A stretch of DNA of 23,677 nucleotides from DAOOKJ01 sp035360795 (GCA_035360795.1 DAOSBJ010000008.1:1-23677); one strand, 5' to 3'; shown: positions 9,053 through 16,285, numbered from the stretch's first letter. The notes: generated from the letters alone by a model not told the origin. Translations and numbers: made by a program.

Positions 9053-10348
9053 ATGATTAAATTTTATAAGAAAAGATATTTTTTTGTCTGGATAATTATT
9101 GGAATCATAGGAATATTAATTTTTGTTTTCGGTTTAAATAAATATCGGGAATTTAATATAGTTTTTACTCCCACTTTTCCGGTGTCGGCTGAAGAAAGCA
9201 GTATTCATTTATCCAAAAGCGCTTCAGAAGATATTCCTTCTGTTCATAATTACTGTATTAAAGAAACAGAATTTTCTATTAAAGAAGATGAAATTTTTTG
9301 CTTAAGAGAGCCTTATATTATTGGTTCAAGAGGAATAGAAATAGATTTATCCACTAATAAAACTTTTCTTTACGATAAAGGCAATTTAGTGGCGGTTTTG
9401 CCTTTGCTTTATCAGTCTCCACCTAATGTTTGGCACCAATCGCCAACTGGTTTGTATAAAATTAGAACGAGAGAAAAACTTCACTGGTCTACTATTGGTT
9501 TAGTCTGGATGCCTTATTCAATGCAGTATTATGAAGATTTTTTTCTTCATGGTATTCCTTATTATGACGATGGCAGAAAACTTACCACTACTGTTTCTGG
9601 CGGTTGTTTAAGATTTGCCGATGAAATAGCGAAAAAAATTTATGATTTTGTAAAAATTGGCGACCCGATTTTAGTATATGCTTCCCTAGATAATCTTCTG
9701 GTAAAAGAAGGAATGAGTTTTCCTTTAGATAAAGAAAATAGTTATATTTTTGAGCGTTTTTATAATCCCTCGCGTTATTTTCGCCGATTTTCCGGCGACG
9801 GAAATAATCTTTATTCAGATTATTATAATCATACTGGAGTTGATTTTAAACTTAAACCACAGGCAAAAAACAAAAATGTATACGCTGTTCAAGATGGGAC
9901 TGTAGAAAAAGTTATCTTCACTAATAAAGATGATTATGGAATGGGGAATACAATAATTTTAAAACACCAACAAGAGGAAGGCTATATTTATTCCCTTTAT
10001 GCTCATTTGGACACGATGGAAGAGAAAATAAAAGAAGGGGAGACTATAAGAAAAGGAGATATTTTAGGAACAATTGGAAGCAGCGGCTTTGGCTGTCAAA
10101 ATTATTGGCGAATAGGAAAAAATGGCTGTCAGAGTCAAGACCCGATAAACGAATCGCTGCATTTTGAAGTTAAAACCGCCCCAGTTTTAGAAAATCCTAA
10201 AGGAGGTAAAATTTGCTATAATAAAACTCAAAAATTGGATTATTGTTTTGGTTATGCTCCTCATCCGTTATCAAAATTGGGATATATTGACCCAGGAGAT
10301 TTTCTTTTAATAGCGAATAGCGTTCAGAATAAGAATCAGAAGAATTAA
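9053..10348 (+). CDS. L,D-transpeptidase (YkuD) fused to M23 peptidase
   Basis: Cell-wall enzyme combining a peptidoglycan cross-linking domain and a peptide-cleaving domain. I start at ATG 9053 (431 aa) rather than TTG 9032, which only adds seven residues before the anchor helix (11-28). Residues about 92-210 are a YkuD L,D-transpeptidase with His166-Gly and SGGCLR (182-187, catalytic Cys185). Residues about 245-375 are an M23/LytM-type domain: His260 and Asp264 (HTGVD), YAH with His318, and SLHFEV with His370. The expected zinc ligands are present, but the first His of the usual HxH is Ser368, which may weaken or abolish hydrolysis. The carboxypeptidase gene starts 21 bp downstream, consistent with shared wall remodelling. 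Confidence 0.9.
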   Translation: MIKFYKKRYFFVWIIIGIIGILIFVFGLNKYREFNIVFTPTFPVSAEESSIHLSKSASEDIPSVHNYCIKETEFSIKEDEIFCLREPYIIGSRGIEIDLSTNKTFLYDKGNLVAVLPLLYQSPPNVWHQSPTGLYKIRTREKLHWSTIGLVWMPYSMQYYEDFFLHGIPYYDDGRKLTTTVSGGCLRFADEIAKKIYDFVKIGDPILVYASLDNLLVKEGMSFPLDKENSYIFERFYNPSRYFRRFSGDGNNLYSDYYNHTGVDFKLKPQAKNKNVYAVQDGTVEKVIFTNKDDYGMGNTIILKHQQEEGYIYSLYAHLDTMEEKIKEGETIRKGDILGTIGSSGFGCQNYWRIGKNGCQSQDPINESLHFEVKTAPVLENPKGGKICYNKTQKLDYCFGYAPHPLSKLGYIDPGDFLLIANSVQNKNQKN

Positions 10349-10369
10349 ATATTTAGAGATAAATTAAAA

Positions 10370-11311
10370 ATGAAAAAATATAAAGTAATTTTAACAATTA
10401 TTTTTTTAAGTTCATTTTTATTATTTTTTTCTCTGTTTTTATTACCCCGAAAAGAAATAAATGTACGGATTGCTTCAGGCTTTCTTCCTTCGCAGCAATT
10501 ATCTTTTCTTTCTTCTAATAATTTAAATGATTTAGAGCCGGCGCTTCAAGAATATAAGTTGTTTTATGATTTGAAATGTGAATTAAACATTGATAGTCCA
10601 GTGGCAGAAGGAATAATTATTAATAAAAATTTAGACAATAAATCAGTGTTTTTTCAAAAACAAATTTATTTAGAAAAACCAATCGCCTCTCTTACTAAAT
10701 TAATGACTGCGGTAGTAGCCTTCGAGAACATTGACCATAATAAGATTATTACCTTATCTCCAGCTGCTATTTCTTCTTTTGGCGACTTTGGCGATTTTAA
10801 AGAAGGGGAACAATATAAATTGACAGATTTAATCAAAGGAATGTTGGTTTCTTCTTCAAATGATGCGGCTGTTGCTTTAGCAGAACAATTATCCCTTAAA
10901 AAATTTATTTTATTAATGAATGAAAAAGCAAAAGAATTAAAAATGACCCAAACTATTTTTGTTGACCCCAATGGCTTATCTTCCTCTAATCGTTCTACTG
11001 CCAATGATTTAATGCTTCTCACTGTTTATATTTTAGAAAGGATGCCGGAAATATTTTCTGCGACTAAAAATTCCCGCTTAGAAATTCCAGAATTAAAAAG
11101 TGGCAAGATAAAAGTTATTTATAATATGAATAAATTCGTTGAAAATAAAAATTTTATCGGCGGCAAAACAGGTTTTTTATTAAATCTTGATAAAGGTAGT
11201 TTAATTTCTCTTTTTAATTATAAAGATTATATAGTTGCAATTATTATTTTAGACGGAGATTGGATAAATAGATATAAAGATACAGAACTAATTTTATCTT
11301 GTCTGCCTTGA
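10370..11311 (+). CDS. D-alanyl-D-alanine carboxypeptidase (peptidase S11, PBP5-like)
   Basis: Serine peptidase that removes the terminal D-Ala of peptidoglycan stem peptides outside the membrane. The 313-aa product has a membrane or signal helix at about 5-25 and the three active-site motifs of the family: SLTK (107-110), SSN (162-164) and KTG (266-268). It ends shortly after the catalytic domain, so it lacks the C-terminal beta domain and amphipathic anchor of E. coli PBP5; the N-terminal helix probably serves as anchor. By trimming pentapeptides it would make tetrapeptide donors for the neighbouring L,D-transpeptidase, which fits their adjacency. Stop is TGA. Whether it is DacA-like or DacF-like cannot be told here. 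Confidence 0.9.
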   Translation: MKKYKVILTIIFLSSFLLFFSLFLLPRKEINVRIASGFLPSQQLSFLSSNNLNDLEPALQEYKLFYDLKCELNIDSPVAEGIIINKNLDNKSVFFQKQIYLEKPIASLTKLMTAVVAFENIDHNKIITLSPAAISSFGDFGDFKEGEQYKLTDLIKGMLVSSSNDAAVALAEQLSLKKFILLMNEKAKELKMTQTIFVDPNGLSSSNRSTANDLMLLTVYILERMPEIFSATKNSRLEIPELKSGKIKVIYNMNKFVENKNFIGGKTGFLLNLDKGSLISLFNYKDYIVAIIILDGDWINRYKDTELILSCLP

Positions 11312-11330
11312 AATTTTTAATAATTTTTGC

Positions 11331-11359
11331 TTGATTTAATTAGGGGATTAGTTTAAACT
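11331..11359 (+). promoter_or_regulatory. Possible promoter of ndk
   Basis: TTGATT (11331-11336), 17 bp, then TAAACT (11354-11359); each hexamer matches consensus at four of six positions. The expected start is about 11366, next to the ATG at 11367, so the message would be leaderless. In DNA this AT-rich such matches also arise by chance. Confidence 0.3.
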
Positions 11360-11366
11360 TACAACT

Positions 11367-11969
11367 ATGGATTCAAAAAAAGAAAAAACTTTAGTTTTAA
11401 TTAAACCAGACGGGGTTCAGCGTGGTTTAATAGGAGAAGTTATTAAAAGATACGAAAGAAGCGGTTTAAAACTAATCGGTTTAAAGATGGTTTTAGCAAC
11501 TGAAGATTTAATAGAAAGGCATTATTCAGTTGACCCTGATTGGAAAACAAAAACTGGAGAAAAATCTCTGGAATCTTACAGAATGAAGGGATTGGAACCG
11601 CCGACAGAAAACCCAATAGAGTTAGGGGAAAGAGTTTTAAATAATTTAAAAAAATATCTGACTTCAGGGCCGATTATTGCGATGGTTTTTCAAGGAATGA
11701 ATGCGGTGAAAATTATTAGAAAAATTACCGGAGCCACTGAGCCATTAACTTCTGATGTTGGTACTATTCGGGGAGATTTTACAATTGATTCTTATGAGGT
11801 GGCAGATATAGACGGCCGCGCAGTAAGAAATTTAATTCACGCTTCTTCTTCTGTTTGGGAAGCGGAAAAAGAAATTGAAATCTGGTTTAAAAACGAAGAA
11901 TTAATTTCCTATCGTTTAGTAGGAGAAGCAATTCTCTACGATGTTAATTTAGATGGAATTTTGGAGTAA
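11367..11969 (+). CDS. ndk: Nucleoside diphosphate kinase, long form with internal insertion
   Basis: Transfers phosphate between nucleoside di- and triphosphates through a phospho-histidine, in the cytoplasm. The ATP-binding KPDG (13-16), the RGDFTIDSYE region (135-144) and catalytic His158 in NLIHASSSVWEAEKEI are present. At 200 aa it is well above the usual 140-150. The extra length is mainly about residues 54-94 (from DPDWKTKTGEKSLESYRMKG to NPIELGERV), a few more residues before the catalytic His, and a C-terminal tail of about 20 residues. The insertion falls between the second helix and the rest of the core, near the segment that contacts nucleotide and neighbouring subunits. Identity is certain; the effect of the insertion is unknown. 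Confidence 0.95.
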   Translation: MDSKKEKTLVLIKPDGVQRGLIGEVIKRYERSGLKLIGLKMVLATEDLIERHYSVDPDWKTKTGEKSLESYRMKGLEPPTENPIELGERVLNNLKKYLTSGPIIAMVFQGMNAVKIIRKITGATEPLTSDVGTIRGDFTIDSYEVADIDGRAVRNLIHASSSVWEAEKEIEIWFKNEELISYRLVGEAILYDVNLDGILE

Positions 11970-11987
11970 AATTAACATTTCGAATTT

Positions 11988-12185
11988 ATGAAGAAAACTA
12001 TAAAAGTAAATATTAATCGCAATAAATGTTTAGGCTGTGGAATGTGCGTTAATTTATGTCCAGAAGTTTTTGAACTAAAAAATGGAAAATCCAGTCTTAA
12101 AGAAAAAGTAAATTCAGAAAAATACAAAGATTGTGTTAGAGAAGCAATTCAAAACTGCCCTGTTCAAGCAATTAAAATAATCTAA
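11988..12185 (+). CDS. Small 4Fe-4S ferredoxin
   Basis: A 65-aa electron carrier with one 4Fe-4S cluster. Cys14, Cys17 and Cys20 (CLGCGMC) with Cys57 (NCPVQAI) form the cluster motif. Cys24 and Cys49 sit where the second cluster of two-cluster ferredoxins has degenerated, and in related single-cluster ferredoxins such a pair can form a disulfide. The C-terminal CPVQAIKII is the family ending. It lies 18 bp after ndk. The redox partner is not evident; NrdG-type radical SAM proteins need a low-potential donor, so supplying electrons to the activase at 951 is possible but only an inference. Confidence 0.9.
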   Translation: MKKTIKVNINRNKCLGCGMCVNLCPEVFELKNGKSSLKEKVNSEKYKDCVREAIQNCPVQAIKII

Positions 12186-12193
12186 TTTATCTT

Positions 12194-12211
12194 CGGGCCG
12201 TAGCGTAGTGG
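12194..12211 (+). repeat. Partial copy of the tRNA-Pro 5' end (18 bp direct repeat)
   Basis: CGGGCCGTAGCGTAGTGG is identical to bases 1-18 of the tRNA-Pro gene at 12368-12385, 174 bp downstream. It covers the 5' acceptor strand, the 5' D stem and the D loop up to its GG. The sequence then diverges into a hairpin. No acceptor, anticodon or T-arm partner follows, so it is not a second functional tRNA. Confidence 0.85.
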
Positions 12212-12314
12212 GCCTAAACCAAAAGTATTTGGTTTAGGCGGGTAAATTCCTTAATTTAATTTCAAAATTATTTACCCCGGAAGCGCGCTTTTCGGCTTAT
12301 AGCCGAACGCGCGC
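12212..12314. repeat. Three consecutive hairpins between the partial and complete tRNA-Pro
   Basis: Hairpin 1 (12212-12239) has a perfect 12-bp stem GCCTAAACCAAA, loop AGTA. Hairpin 2 (12240-12277) begins at the next base, with arms GGGTAAAT and ATTTACCC and a long AT loop. Hairpin 3 (12283-12314) has arms GCGCGC, then TTCGGCT/AGCCGAA with loop TAT, and is far richer in GC than its surroundings. None is followed by a U run in either orientation, so they do not look like ordinary terminators. Confidence 0.8.
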
Positions 12315-12367
12315 GATCAAACTGAATTGAACATTATTAGCAGTAATTCTTTGTAATAATTTTATGG

Positions 12368-12439
12368 CGGGCCGTAGCGTAGTGGTAGCGCGCACCTTTG
12401 GGGTGGGTGAGGTCGTGGGTTCAAATCCCACCGGCCCGA
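12368..12439 (+). tRNA. tRNA-Pro (anticodon GGG)
   Basis: Folds completely by eye: acceptor CGGGCCG/CGGCCCG, D stem GCGT/GCGC with a 7-nt loop, anticodon stem CACCT/GGGTG with loop TTGGGGT (anticodon GGG), a 5-nt variable loop and T stem GTGGG/CCCAC with loop TTCAAAT. The C1-G72 pair and discriminator A73 are typical of bacterial tRNA-Pro. The 3' CCA is not encoded (CTC follows), so it must be added enzymatically. A TTGAAC (12327-12332) with TGTAAT (12352-12357) could be its promoter, but the 19-bp spacing is long. Confidence 0.95.
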
Positions 12440-12456
12440 CTCAGGGAATATTTTTT

Positions 12457-12861
12457 ATGAGTTTAATTGTTCAAACCAAAGGATTTGCTGATTTTATCAA
12501 TATCACAGAATTGGTTGAAAAAGAAATATTAAAAAGCCACGTTTTGGAAGGCGTGGTAGTTTTATTTATTAAAAGCACAACCGCCGGTTTACTGCTTTTA
12601 GAAGATGAAGAGGGGCATCTTTTAGATTTAAAGAAGACCTTCGAAAAAATTGCTCCTGCTGATAGTGTTTATAAGCATAACGAAAAATGGCAAGATGAAA
12701 ATGGAGATGCTCATATAAAATCTGTTTTCTTGAAACAAAATTTAATTATTCCTTTAAAAGAGGGAAGACTCGATTTAGGCAATTGGCAGAATATTTTTTT
12801 GATTGATTTTGATAATAAACCAAGAGAAAGAGAAATTATTCTTAAAATAATTCCATTATAA
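12457..12861 (+). CDS. YjbQ/UPF0047 family protein (secondary thiamine-phosphate synthase enzyme)
   Basis: A 134-aa single-domain protein of the UPF0047/YjbQ family, named for a weak thiamine-phosphate synthase activity of the E. coli member; the physiological reaction is unclear. The frame is open up to 12364, but that would read through the tRNA, so I use the ATG at 12457 (MSLIVQTKGFADFINITELV). Conserved family features: STTAG (40-44), YKHNE (72-76), DAHIKS (84-89), GRLDLGNWQNIFLIDFD (103-119) and the REREIILKI ending. The His residues of HNE and AHIK are the likely active-site or metal positions. It lies 17 bp after the tRNA and 1 bp before the ZIP transporter gene. Confidence 0.9.
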   Translation: MSLIVQTKGFADFINITELVEKEILKSHVLEGVVVLFIKSTTAGLLLLEDEEGHLLDLKKTFEKIAPADSVYKHNEKWQDENGDAHIKSVFLKQNLIIPLKEGRLDLGNWQNIFLIDFDNKPREREIILKIIPL

Positions 12862-12862
12862 A

Positions 12863-13612
12863 ATGACCCCTTTATTATATAGTTTAATTAGCGCTGTAAT
12901 CGTGAGTTTGATTTCTTTAATCGGACTTATATTTCTGGCTTTTAAAATTAGAACTCAGAAAATAGTGGAAATCTTAGTTGGTTTTGCCACTGGCGCTTTA
13001 TTTGGAGATGCTTTCCTGCATCTGTTACCAGAAAGTATAGAAAAATTAGAATTTCCATTTTTGGGCATTTTAATTTTGATAGGAATTTTTTTGTTTTTTA
13101 TTTTAGAAGAATTTATTTGCTGGCGACATTGCCATTTAGAAACAACTGAGTCTCATCCTCATTCAGTGGCTTTTATGAATCTGATTGGCGATGCTTTGCA
13201 TAATTTTTTTGATGGTTTAGCAATCGGAATAAGTTTTTTAACTAACTTTTCTTTAGGTCTAACTACTACTTTAGCAATTATTTTTCATGAAATTCCCCAA
13301 GAAATTGGAGATTTTGGAATTTTAGTCTACGCCGGTTTTTCCAAAAAGAAAGCACTTATTTTAAATCTTTTGACGGCATTAACCGCTGTTTTGGGCGCAG
13401 TTTTACCTTTTGTGTTAAAATTGAACTTTGGACAATTGAACATATTTTTACCAATTATTAGCGGTGGTTTTATTTATATTGCCGGTTCAGATTTAGTGCC
13501 CTTAATTAAAAATCAAGATAAAAACCACAAATCTTTAAAAAAATCTTTTGTCTTTCTCTTGGCAATGATTTTAGGCGCTGCCTTAATGTATCTATTACTT
13601 TTAGGAGAGTAA
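12863..13612 (+). CDS. ZIP family metal transporter
   Basis: Integral-membrane importer of divalent metal such as zinc, iron or manganese. The 249-aa product has about seven to eight hydrophobic helices. The ZIP metal-site signatures are present: HNFFDGLAIG (113-122, helix IV) and HEIPQEIGDFGIL (142-154, helix V). A short loop with several His and Cys (CWRHCHLETTESHPH, 86-100) precedes helix IV, where ZIP proteins often carry a His-rich metal-sensing loop. Metal specificity cannot be read from the sequence. It begins 1 bp after the UPF0047 stop, suggesting cotranscription. Confidence 0.92.
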   Translation: MTPLLYSLISAVIVSLISLIGLIFLAFKIRTQKIVEILVGFATGALFGDAFLHLLPESIEKLEFPFLGILILIGIFLFFILEEFICWRHCHLETTESHPHSVAFMNLIGDALHNFFDGLAIGISFLTNFSLGLTTTLAIIFHEIPQEIGDFGILVYAGFSKKKALILNLLTALTAVLGAVLPFVLKLNFGQLNIFLPIISGGFIYIAGSDLVPLIKNQDKNHKSLKKSFVFLLAMILGAALMYLLLLGE

Positions 13613-13619
13613 GAACCAT

Positions 13620-14201
13620 ATGAAAGGGAAAAGATTAACGCGGTCATTTTATACGCGGCCGACACCTATCGTAGCTAAAGATTTATTAGGTAAATATTTA
13701 GTGAGAAAAATTAATAAGAAAACTCTCATTGGAAAGATTATTGAAACCGAAGCATATATTGGTCCAAAAGATAAAGCCTCTCATGCTTACAAAGGAAAAA
13801 TCACTGAAAGAAATCAAGCCGAATATTTAATAGGTGGTCATATCTATATTTATTTGGTTTATGGAATGTATTGGCAGTTAAATATCACTACTTATAAAGA
13901 GGGGAAGCCGGAGTGCGTGCTAATTAGGGCTTTAGAGCCCATAAATAAAAGCAAAAAATTCAAAATTAAAAATCAAAATTCAAAATTATTAAATTTAACT
14001 AATGGTCCTGGAAAGTTATGTAAATGGTTGAAATTAGATAAATCTTTTTATGGAGAAGATTTAACAAAAAGCAAAAGAATTTGGTTAGAAGATTGGGGAG
14101 AAAAAATAAAATCCTCTCAAATTTCGAGAACCGCTCGCATTGGTATTGATTATGCCGGTCCTTTTTGGAGTAAAATAAAATGGCGATTTGTGTTAAAATA
14201 A
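13620..14201 (+). CDS. mpg: 3-methyladenine DNA glycosylase (AAG/MPG family)
   Basis: Base-excision repair enzyme that removes alkylated and deaminated purines. The 193-aa protein matches the AAG fold: TRPTPIVAKDLLGKYLV, then IIETEAYIGPKDKASHAYKG, YIYLVYGMYWQLNITT and CVLIRALEP. By alignment to human AAG, Glu44 is the catalytic residue (E125), Tyr46 stacks on the flipped base (Y127) and His55 equals H136; the spacing agrees. A low-complexity segment KFKIKNQNSKLLN, encoded by an A-rich near-repeat at about 13957-13998, sits in a surface-loop position. A plausible Shine-Dalgarno, TTAGGAGAG, lies at 13601-13609. Identity is secure. Confidence 0.93.
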   Translation: MKGKRLTRSFYTRPTPIVAKDLLGKYLVRKINKKTLIGKIIETEAYIGPKDKASHAYKGKITERNQAEYLIGGHIYIYLVYGMYWQLNITTYKEGKPECVLIRALEPINKSKKFKIKNQNSKLLNLTNGPGKLCKWLKLDKSFYGEDLTKSKRIWLEDWGEKIKSSQISRTARIGIDYAGPFWSKIKWRFVLK

Positions 14202-14206
14202 AGGAT

Positions 14207-14716
14207 ATGGAAAAAATTAATTGGCTAATAATTTTAATAATTCTTCTAATAGGCATATTTCTTATTTATTCAAAAACCAATCATTTGCCGCCAGTTAACG
14301 AAGATCATAAAATAAAAGTTTTATTATATTATTACAACCCTTCGTTAGACAAAGATGAATTTAATAATATTTTATGCTCAGAGAAAGGCCTAGTAGCAAT
14401 TGAAAGAGAGATTCCTTTTACTAAAACCCCAATAAAAGATACCCTAAATTTTTTGCTAAAAGGAAAAGAGAATCTCTCTCCCGAAGATCTAAATAAAGGA
14501 ATTACTACCGAATTTCCTTTAGAGGGTTTTATTTTAGAGGAAGTGAATCTAAAACCAGACGGGACTTTAATTTTAAAGTTTGATGATTCTTTAAATAAAA
14601 CTTCAGGTGGTTCTTGTAGGGTTAATATTTTGTGGCGTCAAATAGAAAAAACCGCCAAACAATTTAAAGAAGTAAAAAAAGTGGAATTTTTGCCTGAAGG
14701 ACTTTTTCAGCCCTAA
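14207..14716 (+). CDS. Membrane-anchored GerMN-domain protein
   Basis: A 169-aa protein with one N-terminal helix (about 6-21) and an extracytoplasmic GerMN domain, named after spore germination protein GerM and found in many non-sporulating bacteria. Domain features: LLYYYNP, LVAIEREIP (62-70), the helix TPIKDTLNFLLKGKENLSP, the DGTLILKFDDSLN strand, and the C-terminal VNILWRQIEKTAKQFKEVKK segment ending FLPEG. I choose ATG 14207, preceded by AAGGAT, over ATG 14180, which would overlap the glycosylase gene by 22 bp. GerMN domains are associated with cell-wall metabolism, which fits the following NagZ-like gene 15 bp away. No catalytic residue is known for the family. Confidence 0.82.
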   Translation: MEKINWLIILIILLIGIFLIYSKTNHLPPVNEDHKIKVLLYYYNPSLDKDEFNNILCSEKGLVAIEREIPFTKTPIKDTLNFLLKGKENLSPEDLNKGITTEFPLEGFILEEVNLKPDGTLILKFDDSLNKTSGGSCRVNILWRQIEKTAKQFKEVKKVEFLPEGLFQP

Positions 14717-14731
14717 TCTATTTTTCTTATA

Positions 14732-15793
14732 ATGGTTGCGTTTATTAAACAATTTCTGATTTTTATTTTTTTACTGGAAAGTTTTATTTCTTCTCATCCA
14801 TCGGAATCTACTGCTATTTTTAAAGAACAGCTGACTTTTCAGGAAAAGTTAGGCCAACTTTTAGTTTTAAATATCACTCCTTCCACCCCTAAAGAAACCA
14901 TCGTTAAAGCGATAAAGGATTATAAAATAGGAAATTTTAACATCACTGGTTTGTATACCAAAGAAAGCGACCTCAAAACAAACATTGATTTAATCAATGA
15001 TTTAAGCGCAAAGTATTTGAAAGCCAAGCCTTTTATTGGTGCCGATGAAGAAGGGGAAATTAGAAGAATCTCTTGGTTTAATTTTAAAAAACAAAAAGAT
15101 CTAAAAGATATTAGCGAGGCTTATTACGAGGCTTATCAGAAAGGCAAGGCTTTAAAAAATTTAGGGATTAATATGATTTTTGCGCCAGTTTTAGATTTTA
15201 CTGAGAATTCCAAAGATTATATTTGGCCAAGAACTTTTCAAAAAGATAAAGAAACAACAATACAATTAGCCGAAGCAATGATTGATGGTTTTTCTGATAG
15301 TTCGATTATTTCTGTTGTTAAACACTTTCCCGGTTATCTTGATTCTGATTTAAATCCCCACGGAAAAATTTACGAGTCAAAACCATTAAAAGATTTTTCC
15401 TCGTCAATAGAAGTTTTTGAAGATGTTTTAAAAGACAAAGGAGTTTTTGGAGTAATGATTGGGCATTTAGTGATTGAAGAATTTGGCCAAAAACCTATTA
15501 CTCGTTCAGCAGAATTTGTTTCGGATTTTAGGAAAAAATACTCATATCAGGGGCTGTTAGTAACTGACAGCATAGGAATGGCTTCCTATCGCTTAAATGA
15601 CACTTTTAAAGAGAGCGCTTTAGAGACTCTTTTGGCGCGCTATAATCTAATAATTCTTTCTTCTAATACTAATGTGTCTTTTGAAATTGTTGATTATCTT
15701 TTAAAACAACTAGGCAAAGAAGAAGTCCAGAAAGCCATTGATGATTCTTTTTTAAAGGTCTATCTAATAAAGCAGTTCCTCTTGAAAAATTAA
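14732..15793 (+). CDS. Glycoside hydrolase family 3 protein, beta-N-acetylhexosaminidase (NagZ) type
   Basis: Likely removes beta-N-acetylglucosamine from peptidoglycan fragments or surface glycans. The 353-aa protein has an N-terminal hydrophobic segment (4-20), so it is exported or anchored, unlike cytoplasmic E. coli NagZ. GH3 motifs: GADEEGEIRRIS (103-114, for the usual DQEGGRV), FAPVLDF (150-156), KHFPG (197-201), the loop His210 of the NagZ dyad region, and LVTDSIGM with nucleophile Asp279. The family loop normally reads KHFPGHGDT...DSH; here it is KHFPGYLDSDLNPH, which may alter activity or specificity. It is cotranscribed with or close behind the GerMN gene and ends just before the hsp20 promoter. 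Confidence 0.85.
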   Translation: MVAFIKQFLIFIFLLESFISSHPSESTAIFKEQLTFQEKLGQLLVLNITPSTPKETIVKAIKDYKIGNFNITGLYTKESDLKTNIDLINDLSAKYLKAKPFIGADEEGEIRRISWFNFKKQKDLKDISEAYYEAYQKGKALKNLGINMIFAPVLDFTENSKDYIWPRTFQKDKETTIQLAEAMIDGFSDSSIISVVKHFPGYLDSDLNPHGKIYESKPLKDFSSSIEVFEDVLKDKGVFGVMIGHLVIEEFGQKPITRSAEFVSDFRKKYSYQGLLVTDSIGMASYRLNDTFKESALETLLARYNLIILSSNTNVSFEIVDYLLKQLGKEEVQKAIDDSFLKVYLIKQFLLKN

Positions 15794-15810
15794 AAATTTT
15801 TTGCTATAAT
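15782..15810 (+). promoter_or_regulatory. Promoter of hsp20 (-35 and extended -10)
   Basis: TTGAAA (15782-15787), 17 bp, TATAAT (15805-15810), preceded by TGC as in extended -10 elements. The start would be near 15817, giving an A-rich leader of about 31 nt without a Shine-Dalgarno. No CIRCE-like inverted repeat is visible. Confidence 0.75.
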
Positions 15811-15847
15811 ATTAGAGGTCGAAAAAAATAAATTAAAAATAAAAAAT

Positions 15848-16270
15848 ATGGCACTAGTTCCGTGGAAACCCCTTTTTGATTTGGACAACTTCTTTGAGGA
15901 TGAGGACTGGCTTCTGCCGGTTTTTCCAAAAGGAAGAGTAACTCCAGCCTTAAATCTTTATGAGACTGATAAGGAAATAGTTGCCGAAATCGACGCTCCT
16001 GGAATTGACCCTAATAAGACAGAAATAGCAATTGATAACGGTTATTTGAAGGTAAGAGGAGAAGGTGAAGAGGAAAAAGAAGAGAAAAATAAAAATTATT
16101 GGCGTAAAGAAATCAGTCATCATTCTTTCGAAAGAACATTGAGATTGCCTCAGGATGTGGAAGAAGATAAAGTGGAGGCAACTTACGACAAAGGAGTTCT
16201 TAAAATTGTTATGCCGAAAAAAGAAGTGGTCCAGCAAAAAGGGAGAAAAATTCAAATTAAATCCAAATAA
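15848..16270 (+). CDS. Small heat shock protein, Hsp20/alpha-crystallin family
   Basis: ATP-independent chaperone that binds unfolding proteins in large oligomers in the cytoplasm. The 140-aa product has a short N-terminal arm (MALVPWKPLFDLDNFFEDED), an alpha-crystallin domain from about residue 35 to 125 (ALNLYETDKEIVAEIDAPGI; SFERTLRLPQDV; the signature ATYDKGVLKIVMPKK) and a C-terminal tail with a KIQIK motif in the position of the usual I-x-I oligomer contact. It has its own promoter and a strong terminator, so it is probably a single-gene unit. The leader AAATTAAAAATAAAAAATATG resembles that of radC. Confidence 0.95.
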   Translation: MALVPWKPLFDLDNFFEDEDWLLPVFPKGRVTPALNLYETDKEIVAEIDAPGIDPNKTEIAIDNGYLKVRGEGEEEKEEKNKNYWRKEISHHSFERTLRLPQDVEEDKVEATYDKGVLKIVMPKKEVVQQKGRKIQIKSK

Positions 16271-16285
16271 ATTAAAAGATTTCAA

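Noticed and set aside
12283..12314. Third hairpin read as the anticodon arm of an intron-containing tRNA-Ile (5-bp stem TTCGG/CCGAA, 7-nt loop with anticodon TAT)
   Set aside because: No T arm and no 3' acceptor strand matching CGGGCCG follow before the intact tRNA-Pro, and the outer GC arms extend the stem well past an anticodon arm.
12364..12456. Upstream extension of the UPF0047 reading frame
   Set aside because: It translates through the tRNA-Pro gene; the family N-terminus matches the ATG at 12457.
15785..15801. AT-only 7-bp inverted repeat after the NagZ-like gene as a terminator
   Set aside because: No GC pairs, and it lies inside the hsp20 promoter spacer; expected by chance in such AT-rich DNA.
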